NCBI RefSeq assembly: GCF_026898115.1
Contig: NZ_CP114036.1
Coordinates: forward strand, 3,224,001-3,288,000
DNA: 64,000 nt
Direction: 5' to 3'
Source of the DNA: Streptomyces sp. S465
GTDB lineage: Bacteria; Actinomycetota; Actinomycetes; Streptomycetales; Streptomycetaceae
The translations under genes were made by a program, and so were the position numbers. Below, in pieces: positions 28,533 through 37,188 of the stretch (position 1 is the first letter of the stretch; each line of letters begins with the position of its first letter). The notes under the pieces are model-generated. The model did no database searches, was not told the DNA's origin, and was given only the letters and a program-made list of their open reading frames with translations.

Positions 28533-29765
28533 ATGAGGACTGAGCTGCGGGTGCTCGACCCATCGATTTGGGACGATTGGTACGGAAAGCTGATCCTCGC
28601 GTTCGGAGGGGTTCCCGAAGCACCGGAGGAATCCGCGCTCTGGCGGGAGTTGACCGAATGCGAGCGCTCGATCGGCGCCTGGGACGGTTCCGACATCGTC
28701 GGCACGGCGTCGCTGATCAGCTTCCGGCTGTCGGTGCCGGGCGGCGCGATCGTCCCCGCGGCCGGTGTCACGATGGTGAGCGTGCAGGCCACCCACCGTC
28801 GGCGCGGGGTGCTGCGGGCCATGATGCGGCGCCAGTTGGACGACATCCGCGCGGCGGGCGATGAGCCGCTGGCCGTCCTGACCGCGTCCGAACCGGACAT
28901 CTACGGGCGGTTCGGCTACGGGGCGGCCACACAGACCGCCTACGCCGAGATCGACACCACCCAGGTGCGGCTGAGCGTCCCCGAGGGCACCGATGACGTG
29001 ACGCTGCGCGCCGTGGCCCCGGAGGCCGCCGTCGAGGCGTGCGAGGCCGTCTACGCCCGGCGGGTGCCCGCGCGGCCGGGCATGCTGGAGCGGCTCCGCG
29101 GCTGGGAGCGGGTGCCGCTGCTGGACCCGCCGGGCGAACGCGCGGGGGCGTCCCCGCTGCGCTGTGTGCTGGCCGAGTCGGGCGGCGAGGTGAGCGGCTA
29201 TGTGCGCTTCGCGGTCAAGCCCGACTGGGATCTGGCGGGGCCCAAGGGCACCGTCGTCCTGCGCGATCTGGAGGCCCTGGACCCGGCGTCCTACGCGGCG
29301 CTGTGGCGCTTTCTCTTCGATCTCGACCTCACCTCGGTGATCTCGACCGGACCCCGTCCGGTCGACGATCCGTGGCAGCACCTGGTCTCCGACATCCGGC
29401 GGTGCGCCGTAAGGCTGCGCGACTCGCTGTACGTCCGCCTGGTGGATGTGGGGGCGGCGCTCGCGGCGCGGACGTACCCGGCCCCGGTGGATGCCGTCCT
29501 GGAGGTCACGGACCCCTTCTGCCCGTGGAACGAGGGGCGCTGGCGGCTGAGCGGCGACGCCAAGGGCGCCTCCTGCGAGCGGACGACGGACGCGCCCGAT
29601 CTCCGGCTGGGCGCGCGGGAGCTGGGAGCGGCGTATCTCGGCGGCGTCCCGCTGACCGCGCTGGCGGGTGCGGGACGCGTCCAGGAGGTCCGTCAAGGCG
29701 CCCTTACGGAGGCCGGGACCGCCTTCGCCTCCCCGGTCGCTCCTTGGCTGCCGCACCACTTCTGA
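28533..29765 (+). CDS. Eis-like GNAT N-acetyltransferase
   Basis: A 410-residue protein with the Eis architecture: an N-terminal GNAT domain, a second GNAT-like domain and a C-terminal SCP2-like domain. The acetyl-CoA motif is VSVQATHRRRGVLRAMM (about 88-104), followed by YGRFGYGAATQTAYAEID, typical of Eis-type enzymes. The C terminus ends with the usual SPVAPWLPHHF, whose free carboxylate is catalytic in Eis. These enzymes acetylate aminoglycosides or peptide lysines; the natural substrate is unknown. ATG 28533 is preferred over a longer open frame. It is divergent from the phosphatase gene. Confidence 0.92.
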   Translation: MRTELRVLDPSIWDDWYGKLILAFGGVPEAPEESALWRELTECERSIGAWDGSDIVGTASLISFRLSVPGGAIVPAAGVTMVSVQATHRRRGVLRAMMRRQLDDIRAAGDEPLAVLTASEPDIYGRFGYGAATQTAYAEIDTTQVRLSVPEGTDDVTLRAVAPEAAVEACEAVYARRVPARPGMLERLRGWERVPLLDPPGERAGASPLRCVLAESGGEVSGYVRFAVKPDWDLAGPKGTVVLRDLEALDPASYAALWRFLFDLDLTSVISTGPRPVDDPWQHLVSDIRRCAVRLRDSLYVRLVDVGAALAARTYPAPVDAVLEVTDPFCPWNEGRWRLSGDAKGASCERTTDAPDLRLGARELGAAYLGGVPLTALAGAGRVQEVRQGALTEAGTAFASPVAPWLPHHF

Positions 29766-29792
29766 CGGCTGCGGGACGGCCGGTGACCGCCT

Positions 29793-29828
29793 CAAGGACG
29801 TCGGCCGCCCCAAGGACGCCGGCCGCCT
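29793..29828. repeat. Tandem 18-base repeat at the 3' end of the DNA glycosylase gene
   Basis: Two adjacent 18-base units (29793-29810 and 29811-29828) both begin CAAGGACG and differ at two positions. They lie immediately beyond the nei-type stop codon, between convergent genes. Confidence 0.7.
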
Positions 29829-30637
29829 TAAGGGCGCTGGCAAGCGGGGCACCAGAAGAGGTTGCGCGCGGCGAGGTCGGCGGTGCGGATCTCGCCACCG
29901 CAGACATGACACGGCTGTCCGGCACGCCGGTAGACGTAGACCTCACCGCCGTGGTCGTCCACACGCGGTGGGCGGCCCATCGCCTCGGGGGTGTGCTCGG
30001 GGCGGACGGTGTCGATCCGGTTGTTCCGCACCCCCTCGCGCATCAGCGCCACCAGATCGGCCCAGATCGCGTCCCATTCGGCACGGGTCAGCGCACGGCC
30101 GGGCCGGTACGGGTCGATACCGTGCCGGAAGAGCACCTCGGCGCGGTAGACGTTCCCGACACCGGCGATCACCTTCTGGTCCATGAGCAGCGCGGCCACG
30201 CTGACGCGGCTGCGGGAGATCCGGGTCCAGGCCCGCTCGCCGTCGTCCGCCGGACGCAGCGGATCGGGGCCCAGCCGGTCGTGGATCGCCTGCTTCTCCT
30301 CGTCGGTGATGAGCGCACAGGCGGTCGGGCCGCGCAGATCCGCGTAGCCCTCGGGGTTGGCCAGCCGCAGCCGGACGGTGTCGGTGGCCGGCGGGGCGGG
30401 GGCCGGACCGAAGGTGTACGTGCCGAAGAGCCCGAGGTGGACATGGACCCAGCCGGTGACGGCGAAGTCCAGGAAGAGGTGCTTGCCGTGCGCCTCCGCG
30501 TGGTGCAGGGGCCGGCCGTCGATCAGCCCGGCACCGTCGGCGAACTTCCCCTGCGGGCTGGTGGCCCGGACGGGCCGGCCGCCGAAGGTCTCGACGTGGT
30601 CGGCGGCCAGCCGGTGGATGGTGTGCCCTTCGGGCAT
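29828..30637 (-). CDS. Fpg/Nei-family DNA glycosylase (endonuclease VIII type)
   Basis: A 269-residue base-excision repair enzyme. It begins MPEGHTIHRLA; Pro2-Glu3 are the catalytic residues and PEGH/D is the Nei-type start. The helix-two-turn-helix region (DQKVIAGVGNVYRAEVLF) and the C-terminal zinc finger (CHVCGG with WCPACQ) are intact. It removes oxidised bases and cleaves the abasic strand. Its ATG overlaps the stop of rpiB by one base (TGATG), indicating translational coupling. Nei2-type enzymes of actinobacteria are the closest match. Confidence 0.93.
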   Translation of the reverse strand: MPEGHTIHRLAADHVETFGGRPVRATSPQGKFADGAGLIDGRPLHHAEAHGKHLFLDFAVTGWVHVHLGLFGTYTFGPAPAPPATDTVRLRLANPEGYADLRGPTACALITDEEKQAIHDRLGPDPLRPADDGERAWTRISRSRVSVAALLMDQKVIAGVGNVYRAEVLFRHGIDPYRPGRALTRAEWDAIWADLVALMREGVRNNRIDTVRPEHTPEAMGRPPRVDDHGGEVYVYRRAGQPCHVCGGEIRTADLAARNLFWCPACQRP

Positions 30638-31125
30638 CAGTCGCCGTGCGGGTGGTGGGCCGGGATGGACGGCAGCTCGCCGGTGGTCTCGTAGGCGGCG
30701 AGCATCTCGATGCGGCGGGTGTGCCGCTCCTCGCCCGAGTACGGGGTGTTCAGGAAGATCTCGACGAACTTGGTCGCCTCCTCCTGGGTGTGCATCCGGG
30801 CGCCGACGCTGACCACATTGGCGTTGTTGTGCTCACGGCCGAGGGCCGCGGTCTGCTCGCTCCAGGCCAGCGCCGCGCGCACCCCCTTGACCTTGTTCGC
30901 CGCGATCTGCTCACCATTGCCGGAGCCGCCGATGACGATGCCCAGGCTCTCCGGGTCGGCCGCGGTCCGCTCCGCGGCACGCAGGCAGAACGGCGGGTAG
31001 TCGTCCTGGGCGTCGTAGATGTGCGGGCCGCAGTCGACGGGCTCATGCCCGGCCGCCTTGAGCCACTCCACGAGGTGGTTCTTGAGTTCGAAACCGGCAT
31101 GGTCGGAGCCGAGGTACACGCGCAT
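30637..31125 (-). CDS. rpiB: Ribose-5-phosphate isomerase B
   Basis: A 162-residue cytosolic isomerase interconverting ribose 5-phosphate and ribulose 5-phosphate. SDHAGFELKNHL, DCGPHIYDAQDDYP, GGSGNGEQIAANKVKGVRAAL and HNNANVVSVGAR are all typical. The Glu in GNGE replaces the catalytic Cys of other RpiB proteins, as in the mycobacterial form. It is full length. It precedes the DNA glycosylase gene in a two-gene operon with a one-base overlap. Confidence 0.95.
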   Translation of the reverse strand: MRVYLGSDHAGFELKNHLVEWLKAAGHEPVDCGPHIYDAQDDYPPFCLRAAERTAADPESLGIVIGGSGNGEQIAANKVKGVRAALAWSEQTAALGREHNNANVVSVGARMHTQEEATKFVEIFLNTPYSGEERHTRRIEMLAAYETTGELPSIPAHHPHGD

Positions 31126-31306
31126 GTCCCGAGTGTGTCATGGTCGTGTGCCCCCCGCCGTCCCGGGTAGGCGTCGCATAAAAATCTGTAACGCCAAGGA
31201 ACCTCATGAAAACCTCAAGTAACAATCCGGATTCAAAGGTTCATCTAGCAGGCCCCCTGAGATTCACTGGCGTCGCTCGTAACCCGAGAGCAAAGGAATC
31301 GAGCAC

Positions 31307-32800
31307 ATGAGCGCACAACCTGCGACTACGCCGGAGCGGCAGCAGCCACCCGGCGCCCCTGGCTCGACCGACGACGGCCTCCAGGCGGGTCTCAAGAACC
31401 GTCATCTCTCGATGATCGCGATCGGCGGAGTGATCGGCGCCGGGCTGTTCGTCGGCTCCAGCGCGGGCATAGCGAAGGCCGGCCCCGGCATTCTCGTCTC
31501 GTACGCGCTGGTCGGCCTCATGGTCGTCTTCGTCATGCGGATGCTGGGCGAGATGTCCGCCGCCCATCCCACCTCCGGCTCCTTCTCCGCCCACGCCGAC
31601 CGCGCGCTCGGCCGCTGGGCCGGTTTCTCCATCGGCTGGCTGTACTGGTTCTTCTGGGTCGTGGTGCTGGCGGTCGAGGCCACCGCCGGCGCCAAGATCC
31701 TGGAGGGCTGGTGGCCGCAGGTGCCGCAGTGGGGCTGGGCGCTGATCGTGATGGTGATCCTCACCGCGACCAACCTGGTCTCGGTCGGCTCCTACGGTGA
31801 GTTCGAGTTCTGGTTCGCCGGGATCAAGGTCGTGGCGATCGCCGCGTTCATCGTGATCGGCGGGCTCGCCGTCTTCGGGCTGCTGCCGCATTCGGACAAC
31901 GAGGGCGCGGGCCTGGCCCACCTCAGCGACCACGGCGGCTTCCTGCCGAACGGGCCGGGCGCCATCCTCACCGGTGTGCTGCTGGTGGTGTTCTCGTTCA
32001 TGGGCAGCGAAATCGTCACCCTCGCGGCCGGTGAGTCCGCGAACCCGCAGCGTGCGGTGACCAAGGCCACCAACAGCGTGATCTGGCGGATCGCGGTCTT
32101 CTACCTGGGCTCGATCTTCGTCGTGATCACGCTGCTGCCCTGGGACGCCAAATCGATCGCCGACAAGGGCAGTTATGTCGCGGCGCTCGACTCGATCGGC
32201 ATCCCGCACGCCGGCGACATCATGAACGTCATCGTGCTGACCGCCGTGCTCTCGTGTCTGAACTCCGGCCTCTACACCGCCTCGCGCATGGCCTTCTCGC
32301 TCGGCCGCCGCGGCGACGCCCCGGCCTCCTTCGCCCGCACCAACGCCCGTGGCGTCCCGCAGGCCGCGATCCTCGGCTCGGTGGTCTTCGGCTTCCTCGC
32401 GGTCTGGTTCAACTACCAGTGGCCGGACACGGTCTTCACCTTCCTGCTGAACTCCTCGGGCGCGGTCGCGCTCTTCGTCTGGCTCGTGATCTGTTTCAGC
32501 CAGCTGCGGATGCGCGGGATGATCCTGCGTGAGAACCCCGAGAAGCTGGTCGTCCGGATGTGGCTGTTCCCGTATCTGACCTGGGCGACGATCGCGATGA
32601 TCTCGTTCGTCCTGGTCTACATGCTCACCGACGACGACGGACGCGAGCAGGTGATCCTCTCCGCGCTGGTGGCCGTGCTCGTGGTGGCCTTCGCCCTGGT
32701 CCGGGAGCGCGTCACCGCCGGCCGCGGCCCCGCCCCGGCGGCGCCCTCCGGCCCGTCCGGCCCCACGGACCCCACCCCCAAGGAGCCGGCGGCCCCGTAG
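31307..32800 (+). CDS. Amino acid permease (APC superfamily, AAT family), copy 1
   Basis: A 497-residue, 12-helix proton-coupled amino acid transporter. [23 protein letters not shown] (split across the first helix), [25 protein letters not shown] and [17 protein letters not shown] are typical of the GabP/AnsP/ProY group. The first 25 residues and the last 30 (Pro/Ser/Gly-rich) are disordered tails. The substrate cannot be set from sequence; GABA, aromatic amino acids and asparagine transporters all fall here. The upstream 130 bases are unusually AT-rich and probably hold the promoter. It is clearly related to the second permease at 34016-35437. Confidence 0.92.
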   Translation: MSAQPATTPERQQPPGAPGSTDDGLQAGLKNRHLSMIAIGGVIGAGLFVGSSAGIAKAGPGILVSYALVGLMVVFVMRMLGEMSAAHPTSGSFSAHADRALGRWAGFSIGWLYWFFWVVVLAVEATAGAKILEGWWPQVPQWGWALIVMVILTATNLVSVGSYGEFEFWFAGIKVVAIAAFIVIGGLAVFGLLPHSDNEGAGLAHLSDHGGFLPNGPGAILTGVLLVVFSFMGSEIVTLAAGESANPQRAVTKATNSVIWRIAVFYLGSIFVVITLLPWDAKSIADKGSYVAALDSIGIPHAGDIMNVIVLTAVLSCLNSGLYTASRMAFSLGRRGDAPASFARTNARGVPQAAILGSVVFGFLAVWFNYQWPDTVFTFLLNSSGAVALFVWLVICFSQLRMRGMILRENPEKLVVRMWLFPYLTWATIAMISFVLVYMLTDDDGREQVILSALVAVLVVAFALVRERVTAGRGPAPAAPSGPSGPTDPTPKEPAAP

Positions 32801-33143
32801 GACCCGTAAGAGGGTCCGCAAGAGGCCGTAAGAGCCGTAAGGACGCCTCGCCGAGCGGTCTCCCGTGCCCCTGAGCGGCGGTCGACGCACCGCCACTCAG
32901 GGGTACGGCCGTGTCCGGGCTCAGACGCGGGGTGCCCCACAGGGCGGTGCCGGTGGCCGGTCCGGTGGCCGGTCCGGCGGCGCTGGTGAGCCGGCGCAGG
33001 GCCGCGATGGACGCCGCGTCCGGTACCGGGACCACCAGGTCGATCACCGCCGGAAGGAAGCCCGGCTCGGTACGGGGCCCAGTCCTGGTACGCCCGGGGC
33101 GCACGGGGGCTCAGCCTCCGTGCGCCCCGGGGTGCGAGGGGGT
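32801..33143. other. Intergenic region between permease 1 and bioY
   Basis: These 343 bases hold degenerate GTAAGAG repeats right after the permease stop (32803-32842), a strong hairpin (32868-32903) and GGCCGGTCCGGTGG-type short repeats near 32945-32980. No convincing gene is seen. Confidence 0.6.
32868..32903. terminator. Hairpin terminator between permease 1 and bioY
   Basis: CCCCTGAG (32868-32875) pairs with CTCAGGGG (32896-32903) and GGCGGT (32877-32882) with ACCGCC (32889-32894), with one mismatch between. It lies in a convergent junction. Confidence 0.75.
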
Positions 33144-33737
33144 TCAGCCGCGGCGGCCCACCAGCTTCCAGGCGGTGGGCAGGGCGCCCATCGCCAGCGC
33201 GGCCTTCAGCACGTCCCCGATCAGGAACGGGGTGAGTCCGGCCGCGACCGCCTGGCCGAGGGAGATGTGGGTGGCCAGCGCGAGGTACGGGACGCCCACG
33301 GCGTAGATGATCGCCGAGCCGACCGCCATGGTGCCCGCGGTGCGCAGCGCCCCGCGGTCGCCGCCGCGCCGGGCCAGCGCGCCCACCACGGTCGCGGCCA
33401 GCAGCATGCCCAGCACGTAGCCGAAGGACGGCGCGGCGACGCCGGAGCCGGCCTCGGCGAACCACGGCAGGCCCACCATGCCGACGAGGGTGTAGAGCGC
33501 CAGCGACAGGAAGCCGCGCCGGGCGCCCAGCGAGGTGCCGACCAGCAGGGCGGCGAAGGTCTGGCCGGTCACCGGCACCGGGGAGCCGGGGACGGGCACC
33601 GCGATCTGGGCGGCGAGGCCGGTGAGTGCGGCGCCCCCGAGGACCAGGGCGGTGTCACGGGCCAGGGCGCGGCGGGCGGGGAAGACCGCGTCCGCGAGGA
33701 CCGTACCGGGTATGGCGGCGGCAGAAACAGTGCTCAT
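33144..33737 (-). CDS. bioY: Biotin transporter BioY
   Basis: A 197-residue S component of a biotin ECF transporter. Six hydrophobic helices are visible. GSPVPVTGQTFAALLVGTSLGARRGFLSL and the GLPWFAEAGSGVAAPSFGYVLGM region are the BioY signature. No BioM or BioN (ATPase and T component) gene is next to it, so it may act alone or with a shared ECF module. The ATG at 33737 is chosen over an upstream in-frame ATG because GGGAG lies just before it and the protein starts like other BioY. It sits between two amino-acid permease genes on the opposite strand. Confidence 0.93.
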   Translation of the reverse strand: MSTVSAAAIPGTVLADAVFPARRALARDTALVLGGAALTGLAAQIAVPVPGSPVPVTGQTFAALLVGTSLGARRGFLSLALYTLVGMVGLPWFAEAGSGVAAPSFGYVLGMLLAATVVGALARRGGDRGALRTAGTMAVGSAIIYAVGVPYLALATHISLGQAVAAGLTPFLIGDVLKAALAMGALPTAWKLVGRRG

Positions 33738-34015
33738 CAGCGATGCTCCCAGGTCGTCAGGGTGGATACCGGGACGGTAACCCAGCGCCGGGCTCTCGGA
33801 CACCGTCGGATGACCACAAAGCCGGACTCATCGGCTTGGCGGCTTCGGGCAGAGATCCACGCTACGGAGCGTGACAGCAATGTCCGATATCCAGAAAAGT
33901 ATGACCGCAATATTGTCCTGACCGAACAAAGCCCTTCACACTGGGCTCGTTTTGCATCCGCCCGCCCTCCTGTCCTGTGGGGGGCCGCCCTCCTCTCAAG
34001 GGACGAAGAAGAAGA

Positions 34016-35437
34016 ATGAACCGGACATCCGCGTCCTCCGCGCCATCCGGCGCCGCCGAGGCGGCCGGTGCGGGCGCGACCGCCTCGCCCCCGCTCTCCC
34101 ACGGCCTCAAGCAGCGCCATCTGTCGATGATCGCCCTCGGGGGTGTGATCGGCGCGGGGCTGTTCGTGGGCTCCGGTGCCGGGATCGCCGCCGCCGGTCC
34201 GTCGATCGTGGTCGCCTATGCGCTGTCCGGGCTGCTGGTGATGCTCGTGATGCGGATGCTCGGCGAGATGTCGGCGGCCAACCCGGCCTCCGGCTCGTTC
34301 TCCGTGCACGCCGAGCGGGCGATCGGGCCGTGGGCCGGGTTCACGGTGGGCTGGATGTTCTGGATCCTGCTGTGCGTGGGTATCGCCGCGGAGGCGATCG
34401 GCGCGGCCGGGATCATGGTCCAGTGGTTCCCGGGCACGGACTCCTGGATGTGGGTCGCGCTGTTCATGGCGATGTTCTGCGGGACGAACCTCGCGGCGGT
34501 CAGCAACTTCGGCGAGTTCGAGTTCTGGTTCGCCGCGCTGAAGATCGCCGCGATCACGATCTTCCTGGCCTTGGGCGTGCTCGCGATCCTGGGCGTCCTG
34601 CCGGGCACCGGCGCCCCGGGCAGCTCCCATCTCACCGGTGACGGCGGCTTCCTGCCCAACGGCGTGAACGGCATGGTCGTCGGCCTGCTGGCGTCCGTCT
34701 TCGCGTACGGCGGACTGGAGACGGTGACGATCGCGGCGGCCGAGTCCGAGAACCCGGTCAAGAGCGTCGCGGGCGCCGTGCGCACCGCGATGTGGCGCAT
34801 CGCCCTCTTCTACGTCGGCTCCATGCTGGTCGTGGTCACGCTCATCCCGTGGAACGACGCGTCGGTGGTCGAGAAGGGCCCGTACGTGGCCGTGCTCAAC
34901 CACCTCGACATCCCGGCGGCCGGCGACATCATGAACGTGATCGTGCTGATCGCGCTGCTCTCCGCGATGAACGCCAACATCTACGGCGCCTCCCGCATGT
35001 CCTACTCCCTGGTCACCCGCGGCGAGGGCCCCGCCTTCCTGGGCCGGGTCAGCGGCGGTGTGCCCCGTCTGACCGTGCTCGCCTCCTCCTTCTTCGGCTT
35101 CGTCGCGGTGCTGCTCAGCTACTGGTGGCCGGACACCATCTTCAAGTGGCTGCTCAACATGGTCGGCGCCGCGGTGCTGGTGGTCTGGGGCTTCATCGCC
35201 GTCGCCCAGCTGCGGATGCGCAGCCGGCTCCAGCGCGAGAACCCGGAGAAGCTCGTGGTGAAGATGTGGCTCTTCCCGTATCTGACCTGGGTGGCGCTGG
35301 CCGCCACGGTCGGGGTGCTGCTGCTGATGCTGCGCGAGAGCGACACCCGTAGCCAGCTGTACGCCACGGTCGGGATGGCCATCGTGCTCGCGGTCGTCGG
35401 AGCCGTACGGCAGCGGATGACGGCGGCCCGTAGCTGA
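34016..35437 (+). CDS. Amino acid permease (APC superfamily, AAT family), copy 2
   Basis: A 473-residue, 12-helix transporter closely related to copy 1: [58 protein letters not shown] and [19 protein letters not shown] align throughout. It lacks copy 1's C-terminal extension. The ATG at 34016 ([12 protein letters not shown]) is chosen; an in-frame ATG 13 codons upstream is less likely. The 140 bases before it are AT-rich and shared with the bioY promoter region. The substrate is unknown. Confidence 0.92.
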   Translation: MNRTSASSAPSGAAEAAGAGATASPPLSHGLKQRHLSMIALGGVIGAGLFVGSGAGIAAAGPSIVVAYALSGLLVMLVMRMLGEMSAANPASGSFSVHAERAIGPWAGFTVGWMFWILLCVGIAAEAIGAAGIMVQWFPGTDSWMWVALFMAMFCGTNLAAVSNFGEFEFWFAALKIAAITIFLALGVLAILGVLPGTGAPGSSHLTGDGGFLPNGVNGMVVGLLASVFAYGGLETVTIAAAESENPVKSVAGAVRTAMWRIALFYVGSMLVVVTLIPWNDASVVEKGPYVAVLNHLDIPAAGDIMNVIVLIALLSAMNANIYGASRMSYSLVTRGEGPAFLGRVSGGVPRLTVLASSFFGFVAVLLSYWWPDTIFKWLLNMVGAAVLVVWGFIAVAQLRMRSRLQRENPEKLVVKMWLFPYLTWVALAATVGVLLLMLRESDTRSQLYATVGMAIVLAVVGAVRQRMTAARS

Positions 35438-35457
35438 GCCCTCACCACCCCGCGCAG

Positions 35458-35500
35458 GGAGGCGGGGCGGGTCCTCGACCGGAGGACCCGCCCCGCCTCC
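35458..35500 (+). terminator. Terminator of permease 2
   Basis: A perfect 19-base-pair stem (35458-35476 with 35482-35500) has a GACCG loop, starting 20 bases after the permease stop and ending about 60 bases before the sodF operator. Confidence 0.92.
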
Positions 35501-35551
35501 GTCGTTGTGCCCGGTTCCGCGGTTCCGACTGGCGGGAAACGCTCTTGCTGC

Positions 35552-35578
35552 TAGCGTGTACTTGCAAGTTAATTGCAA
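35552..35578 (+). promoter_or_regulatory. sodF promoter with Nur (nickel regulator) box
   Basis: A -10-like TAGCGT (35552-35557) is followed by TTGCAA-GTTAA-TTGCAA (35562-35578). This matches the known Nur box, TTGCAA-N5-TTGCAA, by which the Fur-family nickel sensor Nur represses the iron superoxide dismutase gene when nickel is available. The box would overlap the transcription start, a normal place for a repressor. The start codon lies 22 bases further on. Confidence 0.82.
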
Positions 35579-35600
35579 TAAGCGGTCCGAAGGGCTTCGC

Positions 35601-36242
35601 ATGGCCATCTACACACTTCCTGAACTTCCGTACGACTACTCGGCGCTGGCCCCGGTCATCAGCCCCGAGATCATCGAGCTGCACCACGACAAGCACCACG
35701 CCGCGTACGTCAAGGGCGCGAACGACACGATGGAGCAGCTCGCGGAGGCGCGGGACAAGGATCAGTGGGCCTCGATCAACGGCCTCGAGAAGAACCTGGC
35801 CTTCCATCTGTCCGGCCACATCCTGCACAGCATCTACTGGCACAACATGACCGGTGACGGCGGCGGCGAGCCGCTGGAGAAGGACGGGGTCGGCGAGCTG
35901 GCCGACGCCATCGCCGAGCACTTCGGCTCCTTCGCGGGGTTCAAGGCCCAGCTGTCCAAGGCGGCGGCCACCACCCAGGGCTCGGGCTGGGGCGTCCTGG
36001 CGTACGAGCCGGTCAGCGGGCGGCTGGTGGTCGAGCAGGTCTACGACCACCAGGGGAACGTCGGGCAGGGCTCGGTGCCGATCCTGGTCTTCGACGCCTG
36101 GGAGCACGCCTTCTATCTGCAGTACAAGAACCAGAAGGTGGACTTCATCGAGGCCATGTGGAAGGTGGTCAACTGGCAGGACGTGGCGCGCCGTTACACG
36201 GCCGCCAAGGAGCGCGCCCACAACCTGCTGCTGGCTCCGTAA
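35601..36242 (+). CDS. sodF: Superoxide dismutase, iron type
   Basis: A 213-residue Fe/Mn-family dismutase. Metal ligands are visible: His28 in [13 protein letters not shown], a His in [13 protein letters not shown], and Asp and His in the signature [13 protein letters not shown]. It destroys superoxide in the cytosol. Sequence alone does not separate iron from manganese use, but a Nur box directly upstream and the known sodF position near this locus in S. coelicolor make the iron enzyme the likely one. It would be expressed when nickel is too low for the nickel enzyme SodN. The ATG follows a weak GAAGGG site. Confidence 0.95.
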   Translation: MAIYTLPELPYDYSALAPVISPEIIELHHDKHHAAYVKGANDTMEQLAEARDKDQWASINGLEKNLAFHLSGHILHSIYWHNMTGDGGGEPLEKDGVGELADAIAEHFGSFAGFKAQLSKAAATTQGSGWGVLAYEPVSGRLVVEQVYDHQGNVGQGSVPILVFDAWEHAFYLQYKNQKVDFIEAMWKVVNWQDVARRYTAAKERAHNLLLAP

Positions 36243-36310
36243 CCGGGAGCGCCCGCCAGACCCCTGCTCGCGTGATCGTCTTCTCACCGGACACCGGGCA
36301 GGCGGAAAAA

Positions 36311-36345
36311 GGGACCCCCGCGCGGTCGACTCGCGCGGGGGTCCC
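36311..36345. terminator. Bidirectional terminator between sodF and the nitroreductase gene
   Basis: A perfect 14-base-pair stem (36311-36324 with 36332-36345) has a 7-base loop. AAAAA at 36306-36310 gives a T tract for the minus-strand transcript. Confidence 0.9.
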
Positions 36346-36383
36346 GTCGTGGGCGGTGGTGGTCCTTGCCGCCGGTCGAAACC

Positions 36384-37019
36384 TCAGTCGAAGATCGGGC
36401 CGACCGTCCGGGTCCGCTTGATCTCGTAGAAACCGGGGATCGAGGCGACCATCAGCGTGCCGTCCCACAGCCTGGCGGCCTCCTCGCCCTTGGGGGCCGG
36501 GGTGACCACCGGGCCGAAGAAGGCGATCTGCTCGCCGTCCGCACCGGGGACGGCGATGACGGGGGTGCCCACGTCCTGGCCGACCAGGTCGATGCCCTCC
36601 TTGTGGGAGGCGCGCAGCTCGGTGTCGTAGGCGTCGGAGTCGGCGTAGTCCGCGAGCTCGGCGGGGAGGCCGGCCTCCTCAAGGGCGGCCACGATGGTCT
36701 CGCGGTTCTTCTCCAGGCCCTGGTTGTGGAAGCGGGTGCCGAGGGCGGTGTAGAGGCGGCCGAGGACCTCGCTGCCGTGCTTCTGCTCGGCGGCGATGCA
36801 GACCCGGACCGGGCCCCAGGCGGTCTTCAGCAGCTCGCGGTACTCCTCGGGCAGCTCATCGAGCTTGGGCTCGTTCAGCACGGCGAGGCTCATGACGTGC
36901 CACCGCACCTCGACCGGGCGCACCTTCTCCACCTCGAGCATCCAGCGCGAGGTCATCCAGGCCCAGGGACACAGCGGATCGAACCAGAAATCAGCAGGAG
37001 TCTTGGCGGTCTCGGTCAC
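36384..37019 (-). CDS. Mycothiol-dependent nitroreductase Rv2466c-like (DsbA-fold) protein
   Basis: A 211-residue thioredoxin/DsbA-fold protein. DFWFDPLCPWAWMTSRWMLE matches the Rv2466c active-site region, where CPWC or CPWA forms occur; here it is CPWA, so only one cysteine is present. VRWHVMSLAVLNE, IDLVGQDVGTPVIAVPG and KRTRTVGPIFD also fit. The mycobacterial relative reduces nitro compounds or detoxifies using mycothiol. GTG 37019 is the start, with a strong GAGGAG seven bases upstream. It is divergent from pepN and convergent with sodF. Confidence 0.9.
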   Translation of the reverse strand: MTETAKTPADFWFDPLCPWAWMTSRWMLEVEKVRPVEVRWHVMSLAVLNEPKLDELPEEYRELLKTAWGPVRVCIAAEQKHGSEVLGRLYTALGTRFHNQGLEKNRETIVAALEEAGLPAELADYADSDAYDTELRASHKEGIDLVGQDVGTPVIAVPGADGEQIAFFGPVVTPAPKGEEAARLWDGTLMVASIPGFYEIKRTRTVGPIFD

Positions 37020-37188
37020 GATTTCTCCTCGAACGGGCGCGTAGGTATCGCATGTGAAATAAAAGGCTGACCACCTCAGCCAACGCGGGCGGGGCGGGAG
37101 CTCATTCCCCGGTGCACCTGTCAGTGCGCCGTGACATGATTCCCGCTGTCCGATATCCGAGACGAGACTTTGCCGAGGGAGCCGCTTC

